A stretch of 33,894 bases of DNA, taken from positions 1-33,894 of the forward strand of contig CAZFPI010000013.1 in NCBI GenBank assembly GCA_964521075.1, written 5' to 3'. Positions within the stretch are counted from its first letter, which is position 1. Each line of letters begins with the position of its first letter. The DNA is from Sterolibacterium sp964521075 (GTDB lineage: Bacteria > Pseudomonadota > Gammaproteobacteria > Burkholderiales > Rhodocyclaceae). Positions 8,762 through 16,816 of this stretch are shown here, one piece after another. A program made the position numbers and the translations under genes. The notes beneath the pieces were generated by a model. That model was not told where the DNA came from and did not search any database. It worked only from the letters and a program-made list of their open reading frames with translations.

Positions 8762-8784
8762 TCATTTGATCATTTGATCATTTG
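8761..8784. repeat. Three tandem copies of an 8-bp unit (ATCATTTG)
   Basis: ATCATTTG is repeated three times exactly, beginning on the last base of the permease stop codon; a fourth partial copy (TTTG) lies within the 3' end of the gene. It fills most of the gap to the NYN gene. A change in copy number would alter spacing but not the permease, which stops at the first unit. Confidence 0.9.
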
Positions 8785-8821
8785 ACAATCCGGCCCCCTG
8801 TTTTACGGAGAATCTGCATTT

Positions 8822-10195
8822 ATGGCTACATCCCCCGAAAACACCAGCATGGCGGTGTTCTGCGATTTCGAGAACGTTGCCCTGGGCGTTCGCGACGCCA
8901 ATTATGAAAAATTCGACATCAAGCTGGTGCTCGAACGTCTCTTGCTCAAGGGTAGTATCGTCGTCAAAAAAGCCTATTGTGACTGGGAGCGTTACAAGAG
9001 CTTCAAGGGCACCATGCACGAGGCCAATTTTGAACTCATCGAAATCCCGCACCTTCGCATGTCTGGCAAGAATTCGGCCGATATTCGACTGGTCGTCGAT
9101 GCGCTGGATCTTTGCTACACCAAGTCGCACGTCAATACCTTCGTCATCGTCAGCGGCGACTCGGATTTTTCTCCGCTGGTCTCCAAGCTGCGCGAAAACG
9201 CCAAGCAGGTCATCGGCGTGGGCGTGAAGCAATCCACCTCGGATCTGCTGATCGCCAACTGCGACGAATTCATCTTTTACGACGACCTCGTGCGGGAAGT
9301 CCGCCGCCAGGCACGGCGCGAACGCAGTAACGGCGAGACACAAAACACGCCGCGCCGCACACCCGAGGAAGAGCAACGCCGCAAGGAAGACCTCGAAAAA
9401 CGCCGCAGCCAGGCCATCGAAATCGCCGTGGAAACACTCGAAGCTCTGGTGGCAGAGCGCGACGATGGTGGAAAAATCTGGGCCTCGGTGCTCAAGCAGG
9501 CCATCAAGCGGCGCAAACCCGATTTCAATGAAAACTACTATGGTTTCCGCACCTTCGGCAATCTCATCGAAGAGGCCCAGACACGCGGTTTGCTGGATTT
9601 CGGGCGGGATGAAAAATCCAATACCTACGTCTTCCGTGCCAGCGGCGAGCGGCCCGTATCTCCTGCCGCACCCGCCCGGGATGCCCAGCCCCTGCCGGCT
9701 TCCGGGGCCCTTGTCCAAATCGAAACCACCTCGCAGCCCAACCAGGAAACACCGGTAACGGAAGCCGCAAACGAAGCCCCGCCCGCCGTCGTGCCCGGCC
9801 TGGAACCGAAACCCGAATCTGACTCCGGTGCCGAATTGGCCAAATCAGCCGAATCCACCGAATCCGCCGCACCCACGACACCCGCCGCACCGCCCCAAAA
9901 AAGACAAGGAGGGCAGGGCGCGCGCAAACCCGCTCGTCAGGCGGCCAAGGAAAACCGGGGAACCCGCCAAAAAGCAGCCCCCGAACAACCCGTATCAGCT
10001 CCCGCAGCACCCCGGCCTCCTGCCGAAGCCTTCCCCGTCACGCCACCGGACGAAGCTGCTGTTCTGCCGCAGGCCCAGGCTAGCGTGCCGGAGGCTTTGC
10101 CCAAGAAAAAACCGGCCACCCGCCCGCGCCGCCCCCGCAAGCCTGCCGCCGGGAAGGAAAAAGCCGGGGAAAACAGCACAAAGAGCGAAGACTGA
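8822..10195 (+). CDS. NYN-domain putative ribonuclease with OST-HTH/LOTUS domain and disordered tail
   Basis: The N-terminal half (about 10-155) is a NYN (PIN-like, LabA/MARF1-type) nuclease domain: FCDFENV with D15 and N18, then NSADIRLVVDALDL, then VSGDSDFSPLVSKLRENAKQVIGVG. These supply the acidic cluster expected to bind metal. After a charged linker (RRQARRERSNGETQNTPRR) residues about 198-277 match an OST-HTH/LOTUS RNA-binding domain (IWASVLKQAIKRRKPDFNENYYGFRTFGNLIEEAQTRGLL). The remaining 180 residues are Ala/Pro/Lys/Arg-rich low complexity, clearly disordered, with a basic end (KKKPATRPRRPRKPAAGKEK). 457 residues; GGAGA lies 11 bases before the ATG. It likely acts on RNA in the cytoplasm, but the substrate is unknown. 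alaS follows 58 bp later on the same strand. Confidence 0.85.
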   Translation: MATSPENTSMAVFCDFENVALGVRDANYEKFDIKLVLERLLLKGSIVVKKAYCDWERYKSFKGTMHEANFELIEIPHLRMSGKNSADIRLVVDALDLCYTKSHVNTFVIVSGDSDFSPLVSKLRENAKQVIGVGVKQSTSDLLIANCDEFIFYDDLVREVRRQARRERSNGETQNTPRRTPEEEQRRKEDLEKRRSQAIEIAVETLEALVAERDDGGKIWASVLKQAIKRRKPDFNENYYGFRTFGNLIEEAQTRGLLDFGRDEKSNTYVFRASGERPVSPAAPARDAQPLPASGALVQIETTSQPNQETPVTEAANEAPPAVVPGLEPKPESDSGAELAKSAESTESAAPTTPAAPPQKRQGGQGARKPARQAAKENRGTRQKAAPEQPVSAPAAPRPPAEAFPVTPPDEAAVLPQAQASVPEALPKKKPATRPRRPRKPAAGKEKAGENSTKSED

Positions 10196-10253
10196 TCGTC
10201 CCGACTGCTAAAATCCACCGCCTTATCCGTCCGTATTTTTCGCACAAGCCGCC

Positions 10254-12875
10254 ATGAACAGCGCCGAAATCCGCCAGAAATTCCTCGACTTCTTCGCCTC
10301 CAAAGGCCATACCATCGTCCCTTCCAGTCCGCTGGTTCCGGGTAACGACCCGACCCTGCTGTTTACCAACTCCGGCATGGTGCAGTTCAAGGATGTCTTT
10401 ACCGGCAAGGACAAGCGTCCCTACACCCGGGCAACCTCCTCGCAGCGCAGTTTGCGGGCGGGTGGCAAGCACAACGATCTGGAAAACGTCGGCTATACGG
10501 CGCGTCACCACACTTTCTTTGAAATGCTGGGCAATTTCAGCTTTGGGGATTACTTCAAGCGCGATGCCATCCATTACGCCTGGGAATTGCTGACGAAGGT
10601 CTATCAGCTGCCTGCGGAAAAGCTGTGGGTCACCGTCTATGCCGAGGATGACGAAGCCTATGACATCTGGGCGAAGGACGTCGGCGTGCCAGTCGAACGC
10701 ATTGTTCGCATCGGCGACAACAAGGGCGCGAAATACGCCTCCGACAACTTCTGGCAGATGGCGGACACAGGCCCTTGCGGCCCTTGCAGCGAGATTTTCT
10801 TCGATCATGGCCCGGAAGTCTGGGGTGGCCCTCCGGGCTCGCCCGACGAAAGCGGCGATCGCTACATCGAAATCTGGAACCTCGTTTTCATGCAGTTCAA
10901 CCGCGACGAGGCGGGCATTTTGCACCCCTTGCCCAAACCCAGCGTCGATACCGGCATGGGGCTGGAGCGTATCGCCGCCGTGCTTCAGCATGTGCACAGC
11001 AACTACGAAATCGACCTTTTTCAGCTTCTCATCAAGGCAGCCGCCCGTGAGACACATTGCGCCGACCTGAGCAATAACTCGCTGAAAGTCATCGCCGACC
11101 ACATCCGCGCCTGCTCTTTCATGGTGCTCGACGGCATCCTTCCCGGCCCGGATGGCCGAGGCTATGTCCTGCGCCGCATCATCCGCCGTGCCATCCGTCA
11201 CGGCTACAAGCTCGGCCAGAAAAAGCCTTTCTTCTTCAACCTGGTCGAAGACCTGTGTCAGGCCATGGGGCAGGCCTACCCCGATCTCGTTACCCAAAAG
11301 GAACGGGTTGCCGCTGTGTTGCGCCAGGAAGAGGAACGCTTTGGCGAAACCATCGAACATGGCATGGAAATTCTGGAAACTGCCCTCAAGCCGGGCCTGA
11401 AAACGCTCGACGGCGAGACGGCCTTCAAACTCTACGATACCCACGGCTTTCCGCTCGACCTGACTGCCGATATCTGCCGCGAGCGCGAGATGAGCATCGA
11501 CGAGGACGGCTTCAACGCTGCCATGGAACGCCAGCGCGACATGGCGCGGGCCGCATCGAGCTTCAAGATGAAAGGCAGTGTCGAATACGACGGCGCATCG
11601 ACCTGTTTTCAGGGCTACGACTCGCTGGAAGAAGAAGCGACCGTGCTGGCCCTCTACCGTGACAGCGTTCGCGTCAACGAACTCAATGCGGGCGAAAATG
11701 GCATCGTCGTTCTCGATAACACGCCTTTTTATGCCGAATCCGGCGGGCAGGTGGGCGATTGCGGCGAGCTCGTGCGGGGTGCTGTCTGCACCACACTCTT
11801 TGAAGTCAGCGACACACAAAAAATCCAGGCCGACGTATTCGGCCATCAGGGCACACTGAAGGCCGGGACGCTGGCGGTTGGCGAAAAAGTCACGGCCCGG
11901 GTGAATGCCGCAGCCCGCATGCGCGCGCAATGGAACCACTCCGCCACACACCTGCTGCACTCTGCCTTGCGTGAAGTGCTGGGTACGCATGTGCAACAGA
12001 AAGGCTCCTTGGTCGACCCGCAGCGCACCCGCTTCGATTTCTCCCATCCACAGGCGATGACCGCCGGGGAAATCACCCGGGTCGAAGCCCTGGTTAATCG
12101 CGAAATTCGCCGGAATGTCGAGGTCAGCGCAAAACTCATGTCCTACGATAACGCCATCAGCGCCGGAGCCATGGCCCTGTTTGGCGAAAAATATGGCGAT
12201 GAAGTGCGCGTGATCGGCATGGGAGCGTACTCCACAGAACTATGCGGCGGAACTCATGTCCAGCGCACAGGTGACATTGGCCTGTTCAAGATCATCACCG
12301 AAGGCGGCGTGGCGGCCGGGGTGCGCCGCATCGAAGCAGTGACGGGCGAAGGCGCGCTGGACTACATTCAGCAACTCGAAATCCAGTTGAGCGACATCGC
12401 CGCCCAGATCAAGGCCCCGCCCCAGGAAGCGGCCACGCGTGTGGCCAGCGTACTGGAAGAAACCCGTGCGCTGGAAAAGGAACTCACTCGCCTCAAGTCA
12501 AAGCTGGCCGCCGCCCAGGGTGAAGACCTGCTCGGGCAAGCCGTCGACATCAAGGGTGCCAAGGTGCTTGCCGCCACCCTGGAAGGTGCGGATGCCAAGG
12601 CCCTGCGCGAAACACTCGACAAACTCAAGGACAAGCTCGGCTCGGCCGCCATCGTTCTGGGCAGTGTGGCCGAAGGCAAAGTCACCCTGATCGCGGGTGT
12701 GACGACCGACCTGCATGGCAAGGTCAAGGCCGGAGAACTCGTCAACGCCGTCGCCCAGCAAGTCGGCGGCAAGGGGGGCGGGCGGCCCGACATGGCCCAG
12801 GCCGGCGGCAACCAGCCAGAAAACCTCGCTGCAGCACTAGCTTGCGTCAAGGACTGGGTTGAACAGCGGCTTTGA
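10254..12875 (+). CDS. alaS: Alanyl-tRNA synthetase
   Basis: This enzyme charges tRNA-Ala and clears Ser/Gly misacylation. At 873 residues it has the full bacterial architecture. The class II catalytic core starts at once (AEIRQKFLDFFASKGHTIVPSSPLVPGNDPTLLFTNSGMVQFKDVF). The tRNA-recognition region follows. The editing domain carries the zinc ligands H562-x3-H566 (HSATH) and C664-x3-H668 (CGGTH). The C-terminal DHHA1/C-Ala domain ends in the glycine-rich VGGKGGGRPDMAQAGGNQPE. A possible -10 box (TAAAAT, 10209-10214) lies in the 58-bp gap, without a convincing -35. Its last codons overlap the Nudix gene start. Confidence 0.98.
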   Translation: MNSAEIRQKFLDFFASKGHTIVPSSPLVPGNDPTLLFTNSGMVQFKDVFTGKDKRPYTRATSSQRSLRAGGKHNDLENVGYTARHHTFFEMLGNFSFGDYFKRDAIHYAWELLTKVYQLPAEKLWVTVYAEDDEAYDIWAKDVGVPVERIVRIGDNKGAKYASDNFWQMADTGPCGPCSEIFFDHGPEVWGGPPGSPDESGDRYIEIWNLVFMQFNRDEAGILHPLPKPSVDTGMGLERIAAVLQHVHSNYEIDLFQLLIKAAARETHCADLSNNSLKVIADHIRACSFMVLDGILPGPDGRGYVLRRIIRRAIRHGYKLGQKKPFFFNLVEDLCQAMGQAYPDLVTQKERVAAVLRQEEERFGETIEHGMEILETALKPGLKTLDGETAFKLYDTHGFPLDLTADICREREMSIDEDGFNAAMERQRDMARAASSFKMKGSVEYDGASTCFQGYDSLEEEATVLALYRDSVRVNELNAGENGIVVLDNTPFYAESGGQVGDCGELVRGAVCTTLFEVSDTQKIQADVFGHQGTLKAGTLAVGEKVTARVNAAARMRAQWNHSATHLLHSALREVLGTHVQQKGSLVDPQRTRFDFSHPQAMTAGEITRVEALVNREIRRNVEVSAKLMSYDNAISAGAMALFGEKYGDEVRVIGMGAYSTELCGGTHVQRTGDIGLFKIITEGGVAAGVRRIEAVTGEGALDYIQQLEIQLSDIAAQIKAPPQEAATRVASVLEETRALEKELTRLKSKLAAAQGEDLLGQAVDIKGAKVLAATLEGADAKALRETLDKLKDKLGSAAIVLGSVAEGKVTLIAGVTTDLHGKVKAGELVNAVAQQVGGKGGGRPDMAQAGGNQPENLAAALACVKDWVEQRL

Positions 12876-13368
12876 TTACTGCCCGCGCTGCGCCACACCG
12901 CTAACCCGCCAAATCATCGGCGGCGCGCAGCGCGGCACTTGCCCGGCCACAGGCTGCGGCTTCGTTCACTGGGACAATCCCGCCCCGGTCGTGGCCGGGC
13001 TCGTCGAATACCGTGGCCAAATACTGCTGGCCCGCAACCGCGCCTGGGCTGAAGACAAATTCGGCCTCATCGCCGGTTTTCTCGAACGTGAAGAATCCCT
13101 GGAAGAAGCCGTCGCGCGTGAAGTCCGCGAAGAAACCAATCTCATCGTTTCCCGGACAACCCTGATCGGCGTCTATCCTTTCCCGCGCAAGCATGAAATC
13201 ATCATCGTTTATCACACGCTCGCCGAAGGGGAAGTCTTGCTCAATGAAGAGCTCGCCGAATATCGCCTGATCCCGCCGGAAAAACTGAAAGCCTGGGACT
13301 ACGGCACGGGCCTGGCTGTTCGGGACTGGCTGGCATCGAGGACACACCTGAAGAAGCGGAAAACATAA
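12859..13368 (+). CDS. Nudix hydrolase with N-terminal zinc ribbon
   Basis: This protein has 169 residues and hydrolyses a nucleoside-diphosphate-linked substrate that cannot be named from sequence. An N-terminal zinc ribbon uses C8-x2-C11 and C28-x4-C33 (YCPRCATPL, TCPATGCGFVHWDNP), as in NudC-like enzymes. The Nudix box spans G73-L95 (GFLEREESLEEAVAREVREETNL) with the metal-binding REVREE helix; the usual Gly near its end is Asn. The start is a TTG with AAGGA five bases ahead, lying inside the last codons of alaS (17-bp overlap) in another frame, so translation is probably coupled. The zinc ribbon would be destroyed by any later start. Confidence 0.85.
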   Translation: MNSGFDYCPRCATPLTRQIIGGAQRGTCPATGCGFVHWDNPAPVVAGLVEYRGQILLARNRAWAEDKFGLIAGFLEREESLEEAVAREVREETNLIVSRTTLIGVYPFPRKHEIIIVYHTLAEGEVLLNEELAEYRLIPPEKLKAWDYGTGLAVRDWLASRTHLKKRKT

Positions 13369-13503
13369 AGCGGTGTTCCGTCCTGCTGATGTGAAGGCCG
13401 AAACATCGGTCGCAGGCGTATCAAGGTTGCACAAGTTCTGTGTCGCATCTGGCATCTGGGTAGAGACGGGCTACTGAATCACTTTCACCACCCTGTGACT
13501 TCG

Positions 13504-13519
13504 CATAATGTGGATTATG
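13504..13519. other. Small AT-rich palindrome between convergent genes
   Basis: CATAAT, a GTGG loop and ATTATG form a perfect 6-bp inverted repeat. It sits in the 242-bp gap between the convergent Nudix and ankyrin genes. It is AT-rich with no T-run, so it is a poor terminator candidate. I see nothing else in this gap. Confidence 0.3.
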
Positions 13520-13610
13520 TTAACTATAGTGTGGCAATCCTGTTCAAGCGATGTGCGATGCGTAAATCTCTGGGTTCGATTTGCCTTGCCAGCATCTTCC
13601 CCTGTTTTTC

Positions 13611-14249
13611 TCATTCGCTTGCCAGTAGCCGGGCAATTTCGTCGTTTTTGGCTTGTTGTGCAATTTGCAATGCTGTCTGGCCTTGCTGGTTTTTGAGTTG
13701 GGTCGCTGCTTTTCGTGCCAGGAGCAGTTTGATGATTTCAACGTGGCCATTGCGGCTGGCGATCATGAGGGCTGTATTGCCGTTGTCGCTTTGTGTGTCG
13801 ACATTTGCCCCGTTGTCCAGCAATGTTTGCAGGACGTCGGTATGGCCATTGAAGGCTGCGTAAGCCAGTGGGAACCAGCCTGATTTTGGATTGATTTCAC
13901 TGCCGGCCTTGATGAGTGGCAGGACGACTTTCAGGCGACCTTCAAGGGCTGCCAGCATTAATGCTGTATCTCCATATTTGTTTTTTTTCAATACGCTAGC
14001 ATTGTTTTTTAATAAAAATTCCAAGAGTTCATCCTGGCCATTTCGTGCGGCCATCATAAGCAAGGTGTTGCCTGCGCGGTCGGTGGTGTTGACGTCCATC
14101 CCCAATTCCAGGAGATGCAGGACTTTGGCTGCGTCGTTTTGTTTCATCGCCTGGAGCATGTCGTCGTAGGCCCCTGCCCTTGCAGGGGCAGGCAAACTCA
14201 GGGCGATCATGAGCAGGCAGAATGCGAAGGCGAACCGTTGGCGAATCAC
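13611..14249 (-). CDS. Exported ankyrin-repeat protein
   Basis: The protein has 212 residues. Residues 1-25 form a signal peptide (MIRQRFAFAFCLLMIALSLPAPARA, cleavage before GAY), so the mature protein should be periplasmic. About five ankyrin repeats follow, e.g. DRAGNTLLMMAARNGQDELLEFLLKNNASV, KYGDTALMLAALEGRLKVVLPLI, NGNTALMIASRNGHVEIIKLLLARKA. Ankyrin repeats mediate protein-protein contact; no catalytic domain is present and the partner is unknown. The start is GTG and overlaps the tatD stop (GTGA), so translation is coupled to tatD. This tatD-ankyrin arrangement is one I recognise from other betaproteobacteria. Confidence 0.88.
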   Translation of the reverse strand: MIRQRFAFAFCLLMIALSLPAPARAGAYDDMLQAMKQNDAAKVLHLLELGMDVNTTDRAGNTLLMMAARNGQDELLEFLLKNNASVLKKNKYGDTALMLAALEGRLKVVLPLIKAGSEINPKSGWFPLAYAAFNGHTDVLQTLLDNGANVDTQSDNGNTALMIASRNGHVEIIKLLLARKAATQLKNQQGQTALQIAQQAKNDEIARLLASE

Positions 14250-15028
14250 GCTTGTGTCCTTCTGGCTGATGAAAACAGACGAAAAAAGTTATCAGTGCTT
14301 GCCTGGCCGATTTCTTCCGGGCTCATGTCGCGTAGCCGGGCGATTTCCTCGGCGACATGGGTGACGTAGGCAGGTTCGTTGGTTTTTCCGCGATGGGGGG
14401 TTGGTGCGAGATAGGGAGAGTCGGTTTCGATCAGCAGTCGATCGAGCGGAACCCTTTTGGCTACTTCTTTGAGTTCAGTGGCGTTTTTGAAGGTCACAAT
14501 ACCCGAGAGGGAAATATAAAACCCCAGTGCCAGGGCTTGTTCGGCCACAGGCCAGGATTCCGTAAAGCAGTGCATGACGCCCCCGATCTTGTCGGCAGAT
14601 TCTTCACGCATGAGCCGCAAGGTATCGTCTGCTGCGGATCGTGTGTGAATAATCAATGGCTTGCCGGTTTCTCTTGCGGCACGGATGTGGGTGCGAAAAC
14701 GGTCGCGTTGCCACTCGAGCTCGCCCGTCAGCCGGTAATAATCCAGGCCGGTTTCACCAATGGCAACGATTTTTGGGTGTTTGGACAATTCGACAAGAGT
14801 GGCGATATCAGGCTCGCGCGCCGGGGCTTCAGTGTCCGGATGTACCCCCACTGCTGCGAAAAGATGCGGGTGTTGCTCGACGATGGCCAGCATGGCGGGG
14901 AAACGTTCGAGCGTGACGCCTGCACAAAGGGCATGCCCGACCTGTCGGTTTTTCATCGCGACAAGCAGTTCATCGAGCCGCTCAGCCAGTTCCGGGAAAT
15001 CGAGGTGACAGTGAGAATCAACGTACAT
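14246..15028 (-). CDS. tatD: TatD-family metal-dependent hydrolase (DNase)
   Basis: TatD proteins are TIM-barrel metallohydrolases with 3'-5' exonuclease activity on DNA. The 260-residue protein begins MYVDSHCHLDFPEL, holding the HxH metal ligands. Further signature motifs are AIGETGLDYYRL (metal-binding Glu), LIIHTRSAADDTLRLMRE, GVMHCFTESW and LLIETDSPYLAPTPHRGKTNEP. An upstream TTG (15040) would add four residues, but the ATG at 15026-15028 gives the family's usual first residues. It follows holB by 16 bp and overlaps the ankyrin gene by 4 bp. A pilZ gene, common between holB and tatD in related bacteria, is absent here. Confidence 0.93.
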   Translation of the reverse strand: MYVDSHCHLDFPELAERLDELLVAMKNRQVGHALCAGVTLERFPAMLAIVEQHPHLFAAVGVHPDTEAPAREPDIATLVELSKHPKIVAIGETGLDYYRLTGELEWQRDRFRTHIRAARETGKPLIIHTRSAADDTLRLMREESADKIGGVMHCFTESWPVAEQALALGFYISLSGIVTFKNATELKEVAKRVPLDRLLIETDSPYLAPTPHRGKTNEPAYVTHVAEEIARLRDMSPEEIGQASTDNFFRLFSSARRTQA

Positions 15029-15044
15029 ATTTAAGATCAATTAC

Positions 15045-16187
15045 TTACTTGTGTTTTAGCGGGGCAAGTGCGCGCGCGTAACGGGCGGCCATGTCTTCGA
15101 GAAAAAGCTGGGTGTTGAGGGGGTGGCGCGCAACGGCTTGTAATTGCATGAGTTCCCCCTGGCAAGCCAGGAGTGGCGATAAGCCTGCGGGTGCGCTCAA
15201 ACGGCGAAGGTCGGCGTCCCGGTGTCCGTGATAACGGGAGGTATTGGCCAATTTCATCTGAAGCAGGTCGGCCGTCCATTTTTGGACGATACCCACTAGT
15301 TGGGGGAGATCAAAAGCCTGTTCACCCTTGAGCAGGGTTTGCCATTGCGCCGCCATCGCCACCGGGTCGTCTGTTTGTGTTGCCATGATGTCGATCGCCT
15401 TTTTGTATACACCAAGGCGTTCCTGCCGGGCCCATTCTTGCGCCAGTAAAGGCGCGCCGCCTGTCAGGGACAAGAGTTCGGCGGCATCCTTTACGCCCTC
15501 CTGTTTGAGCCAGGCCAAGGCTGTATCTTTATCGGGACAAGTCATGGTAACAAGTCGACATCGGCTGCGTATCGTAGGCAGGAGTTTTCGCCATGCGCTT
15601 GATACCAATATAAAACAGATAGATGACGGCGGTTCTTCAAGTATTTTCAGCAATGAATTGGCGGCCTCGGCGTTCATTGCTTCAGCGGGGTGAAGCACGA
15701 CGATGCGACGCCCTTGCTGGTGGCTTCCAAGAAAAACGAAATCGAACAGGTCGCGTATCTGGTGGATACGGATAAGGGTTCGCTTTTTGGTTTGTCCGGA
15801 TTTGCTCTTGCTGACCGTCGCCGCGCGCCCCGGCTTTTTCCCATTGCTTTGTGCCGGGGTGTTCCCGGCATTTTCGGAACTCCCGGCATTTTCGGCTTTT
15901 TCAGTTTCAGTGCTTCCGCCCTCTTCTTCATCCTCTTCTGGTTGCACTAACCGGAAATCAGGATGACTCTCTGCGGCAAACCACTTGCAGGCGTTGCATC
16001 GGCCACAGGCAAAGCTCTGTTCGCCACGCCTGTCCGGTGTCTCACAGAGCAATCTGGCAGCCAGGGCCTTGGCAAAGGCCAGTTTTCCCAAACCGGCATC
16101 TCCTGTCAGCAAGAGTGCGTGCGGGAGCTTTTCCGGCTCGGCCGTAAGCTGTGTCCAGAGTTGATCTTGCCAAGGAAAAATGTTCAT
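15045..16187 (-). CDS. holB: DNA polymerase III delta' subunit
   Basis: Delta' is part of the clamp loader that puts the beta clamp on DNA. The 380-residue protein starts MNIFPWQDQLW. The P-loop-like GDAGLGKL (29-36) lacks the usual Ser/Thr after Lys, in keeping with delta' being a non-hydrolysing subunit. The four zinc-module cysteines are present: C48, C61, C64, C67 (CGRCNAC). Downstream are IRDLFDFVFLGSHQQGRRIVVLHPAEAMNAEAANSLLKILEEPP and the sensor region LPTIRSRCRLV. Odd feature: residues about 84-136 form an acidic then basic low-complexity insertion (EEDEEEGGSTETEKAENAG...) containing an 18-bp DNA duplication. Its ATG overlaps the tmk stop by one base (TAATG). Confidence 0.92.
   Translation of the reverse strand: MNIFPWQDQLWTQLTAEPEKLPHALLLTGDAGLGKLAFAKALAARLLCETPDRRGEQSFACGRCNACKWFAAESHPDFRLVQPEEDEEEGGSTETEKAENAGSSENAGNTPAQSNGKKPGRAATVSKSKSGQTKKRTLIRIHQIRDLFDFVFLGSHQQGRRIVVLHPAEAMNAEAANSLLKILEEPPSSICFILVSSAWRKLLPTIRSRCRLVTMTCPDKDTALAWLKQEGVKDAAELLSLTGGAPLLAQEWARQERLGVYKKAIDIMATQTDDPVAMAAQWQTLLKGEQAFDLPQLVGIVQKWTADLLQMKLANTSRYHGHRDADLRRLSAPAGLSPLLACQGELMQLQAVARHPLNTQLFLEDMAARYARALAPLKHK
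15863..15895 (-). repeat. 18-bp tandem duplication inside the holB linker
   Basis: The unit TCCCGGCATTTTCGGAAC (plus-strand reading) is followed at once by a second copy of its first 15 bases. It encodes the repeated ENAG residues of the delta' linker. The length is a multiple of three, so the frame is kept. Confidence 0.8.
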
Positions 16188-16816
16188 TAATAAATGGTTG
16201 AAACAATTTGTTCGAGTTTATTCTTTATTTCGTCCAGTCCGAGGGTGGAGTCAATGATGACGATTCTTTCCGGCTCGGCCTGGGCGCGTTCCAGGTAAGC
16301 TCGCCGGACGCGGTCAAAGAATGCCGATTGCTCCTGCTCGAAGCGATCCGGCGCATTACCGCTGGCGTTACGCCGTTTTTGTGCAATATCACTCGGTGCA
16401 TCGAACAGCAAGGTCAAATCGGGCTGGAGATTACCCTGCACCCAGGTTTCCAGCGTTTTTAGCCGGTTCTCTGCCAGCCCCCTGCCCCCGCCCTGATAGG
16501 CAAAGCTGGCATCCGTAAAACGGTCGGATACGACCCAGCCCCCGCGCGCCAGTGCGGGCAGGATGACCTGTTCCAGATGTTCACGTCGGGCGGCGAACAT
16601 CAGCAGGGCCTCGGTTTCGAGGTGCATGGGGTGGTGCAGCAATATTTCCCGCAAGGCTTCGCCCAAGGGGGTTCCTCCCGGTTCGCGCGTGGCAACCACA
16701 CTTTTCCCCTGCTGCCGCAGAAAATCCACCAGCCAGCCGTGATGCGTGCTTTTTCCTGCGCCGTCGATACCTTCCAGGGTGATGAATTTTCCTGGGAATT
16801 GTTTGATATCAGTCAC
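16187..16816 (-). CDS. tmk: Thymidylate kinase
   Basis: This enzyme phosphorylates dTMP to dTDP in the dTTP pathway. It has 209 residues, the usual size. The P-loop is GIDGAGKS (16-23), the dTMP-binding motif is ATREPGGTPLGE (42-53), and DRF at 98-100 in VVSDRFTDASFAYQGGGRGL is the second signature. The LID region KRRNASGNAPDRFEQE follows. The start is GTG, overlapping the mltG stop by 4 bp (GTGA), and the stop overlaps the holB ATG. The mltG-tmk-holB order is common in proteobacteria. Confidence 0.96.
   Translation of the reverse strand: MTDIKQFPGKFITLEGIDGAGKSTHHGWLVDFLRQQGKSVVATREPGGTPLGEALREILLHHPMHLETEALLMFAARREHLEQVILPALARGGWVVSDRFTDASFAYQGGGRGLAENRLKTLETWVQGNLQPDLTLLFDAPSDIAQKRRNASGNAPDRFEQEQSAFFDRVRRAYLERAQAEPERIVIIDSTLGLDEIKNKLEQIVSTIY

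Noticed and set aside
8762..9718. 318-codon minus-strand frame opposite the NYN gene
   Set aside because: The plus-strand frame has recognisable NYN and LOTUS motifs; the opposite one has none.
10080..12047. Open frame of 655 codons on the minus strand across alaS
   Set aside because: It lies antisense to an unmistakable, full-length alaS. Long antisense frames are common opposite GC-rich genes, and the protein has no recognisable domain.
13504..13519. Palindrome as terminator for the Nudix gene
   Set aside because: AT-rich 6-bp stem with no T-run; too weak to call a terminator.
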